64,000 nucleotides of DNA, from NCBI RefSeq assembly GCF_000003815.2, contig NC_049980.1:21247807-21311806 (forward strand), read 5' to 3'. Positions within the stretch are counted from its first letter, which is position 1. Every line of letters starts with the position of its first letter. Below are positions 62,121-64,000 of the stretch, piece after piece. The position numbers and the translations under genes are program-made. The notes under the pieces are model-generated. The model was given only the letters and a program-made list of their open reading frames with translations. It was not told where the DNA came from and searched no databases. Source of the stretch: Branchiostoma floridae (taxonomy: Eukaryota; Chordata; Leptocardii; Amphioxiformes; Branchiostomatidae).

Positions 62121-63088
62121 GGGCTGGCGGAAACGACTGCCCGGTCGGTCGGCGGAAATCGCTGCCCGGTCCGGTCTAGAGGTTGGTTCTGGGAGTTTCG
62201 AGTATACCAAATGTAAACAAGATAGCTTGCTATCGCCGCAGTAATTTAGATGCATTTCTCGTGTAGGCTGACCCTACAACTCACAGTAGCACTAATATCG
62301 TAAACATTACCGTAATTTCAGAAATCCGAGAACGCAAACACGGCGTAATTTCGATCTTGTTTACCTTTACGTTTACGGTGAACACTAGATTTCGATGCTG
62401 CCAGCTCATTAACGATAATGAACCGCGTGTCCTCACCGTAAGAATTGATTAGCGCCTTGATTATTTTTTTTTGCGAAAATGTAATCTCCAACACTAGTTT
62501 TATATTTATATACTCTGAAATGAGAAAACTGTAGGTTGGGTTGATTTGATTGATTCATCAGCTCAGAAGTTTTCGGCATTCCACGCAGCGCACATCAACG
62601 TTAGGTCGTTGACCCCGAGCGTGTGTGACCACGCGGATATGTGTGAGGCTATTAGGGGACAGTAGTAAACTTTATTATTACTTGCCCTTCGGAATAGCTT
62701 TAGACAAATAAGATGTGGGCATTGATCAGAGTATGAGTCATTCGTGTTGAAGATTAATTGCTAATTAAGAATTTTTCTCGAGCCGACCGTGGCCACGTTG
62801 TTTATCGCGGTGTTATTTGGGCTCTAGCCGCTCTGCCAATATGAGACTGGATGGGATTATGCTGACTTTCAGTGCTTTGACCATGAACACATTTGTTAAA
62901 TCCTTGGTTAAATCTTTATTACCTTTGTTTATATCTTATCATTTCCGACAAGTGATCACTCAAAGCAGCAGCTGCACTAGATACCTTACTCTTCTGTATG
63001 CAAATACTCGAAACCCCTAAAACCAACCTCCGGACCGGACCGGGCAGCGGTTTCCGCCGACCGACCGGGCAGCCGTTTCCGCCAACCC
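62121..63088. mobile_element. 0.97-kb Mutator-like non-autonomous transposon, inverted relative of the previous one
   Basis: The same doubled termini (gggctggcggaaacgactgc on the left) bound this copy. AACGTTTTC is duplicated exactly (62112-62120, 63089-63097). Its interior matches the reverse complement of the right part of 59910-61493, including the phrase ccgtggccacgttgtttatc. It lacks about 600 bp present in the longer element. Confidence 0.88.
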
Positions 63089-63189
63089 AACGTTTTCGCG
63101 TCACAGGTATGACACAATAGCGTTTACGGTTTATAACACTTTTGCTGTTATGGGACAATGTTATTGGGGGCCCCTTGAATTATGATTTA

Positions 63190-63230
63190 ATGAGGCAAAC
63201 CCTCACCGAACCTGGGCTGCAAGAATTCAG
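63190..63230 (-). repeat. Fragment of the tRNA-derived SINE
   Basis: On the minus strand it reads cagcccaggttcggtgaggg, close to the B-box region of the copy at 3353-3490. Only this short piece is recognisable. Confidence 0.35.
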
Positions 63231-63764
63231 GGGAATTTGCGACGGTGCGGCAAAAGTATGAAGACAGTAACCAACAAATTTATGCAAAGGCGCACTCCTC
63301 TTGCTATTACTCCCGCATTTGAATGAGTGAAAATCTTTCAAATTTGAACCAGTGGAAATACAAATATGAAATAGAAGACTAAATTTAGAATGCAATCTGT
63401 ACCAATCATTGTTCACTAGCTTATGAAGTTATGTGACCAATTTGTTTCCTGAATCCATATCCGTGTCAGAGTCACAATTAAAGGAACCTGAAAAGAGGGA
63501 CCTTTGTTATGTAATATATATTTTATCAAACAATAGTCAATACTGCATGTATATTGCAGGTCCAGGCCTGGAGTCTTTACTCACTTCACAGCATGGTTTT
63601 CACAGAGTGTCCCTGAAGAGACAGTAAGAGCATGGTGTAAGTATGGATCTCGGCATTGATAACATTACACCATTCAATCAGAGACTAGCTGTATGTCCCG
63701 GCCTGCATTTTATTGCTTTTTGACATTTTCATATTTTTGCATTGCTTTTTAAATGTCAGGGTGC

Positions 63765-63875
63765 TAGCTAGTGCATTTTAGTGTAGTGGGCCACTACGCT
63801 ATATTAAATTTGCAACCACTACGCTAAAATGACTAATTTTCAACTAGCGTAGTGGTACTTTGCTATCATTTACTT
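63765..63875. repeat. Cluster of inverted cactacgcta motifs
   Basis: The motif cactacgct and its complement agcgtagtg recur four times within about 100 bp (around 63787, 63818, 63844), giving several small hairpins. It may be the edge of an unrecognised repeat. Confidence 0.4.
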
Positions 63876-64000
63876 GCTGCAAAATGTCTATCAAATATGA
63901 AAAATGATGATACCGTATGCCACTATAACTTACCCCAAAGTCCTTCAAATTACATGTGATGTTAACAGAGTTACAGTAAGTCCCCCCACGGGTACCCTTA

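Noticed and set aside
1-64000. CRISPR arrays, operons, rRNA or intact tRNA genes
   Set aside because: Nothing with regular spacers, polycistronic layout, rRNA similarity or a closed tRNA cloverleaf was seen; the DNA is clearly from an animal genome.

Overview
The window is animal nuclear DNA: genes are split by GT-AG introns, all three recognised genes are metazoan, and intergenic DNA is AT-leaning and full of small inverted-repeat transposons. The protein sequences, the single pre-duplication MEX3 and MBD2/3 genes, and the repeat content fit a cephalochordate (amphioxus, Branchiostoma). The species call is inference.

Layout. (1) 1-2022: candidate first exon of an unidentified minus-strand gene (723-845) and a shared upstream region. 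(2) 2023-19821: COG1, plus strand, 26 visible exons plus one hidden in an assembly gap. Its 6.9-kb first intron carries most of the mobile DNA: tRNA-derived SINE copies, an old inverted-repeat element (2718-3351), and a 5-kb composite-looking unit (3871-8857). That unit has two apparently identical 475-bp direct repeats, each with its own terminal inverted repeats and TTAA flanks. Between them lie a His-Me-finger (HNH-type) endonuclease ORF and a convergent 655-codon DDE transposase ORF. (3) 19822-33109: mostly non-coding, with inverted-repeat elements and several exon-like segments of an unrecognised plus-strand gene ending at 33109. (4) 36520-38693: MEX3, two coding exons (two KH domains and a RING). 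(5) 38694-51970: gene-poor, with a hAT-type element and other repeats. (6) 51971-54895: MBD2/3, minus strand, six coding exons. (7) 57900-59330: GC-rich promoter-like region interrupted by a 928-bp gap, with a candidate first exon of a plus-strand gene at 59277. (8) 59910-63088: two related Mutator-like elements in inverted orientation, each with a perfect 9-bp target duplication.

How the genes relate. COG1 (Golgi tethering), MEX3 (mRNA binding and ubiquitin ligase) and MBD2/3 (methyl-CpG reader of the NuRD complex) have no shared pathway. The closeness of MEX3 and MBD2/3 matches human MEX3D-MBD3 (19p13.3) and MEX3C-MBD2 (18q21), so this looks like the unduplicated ancestral arrangement. The strongest candidate for something undescribed is the endonuclease/transposase unit between identical TTAA-flanked repeats inside COG1 intron 1.
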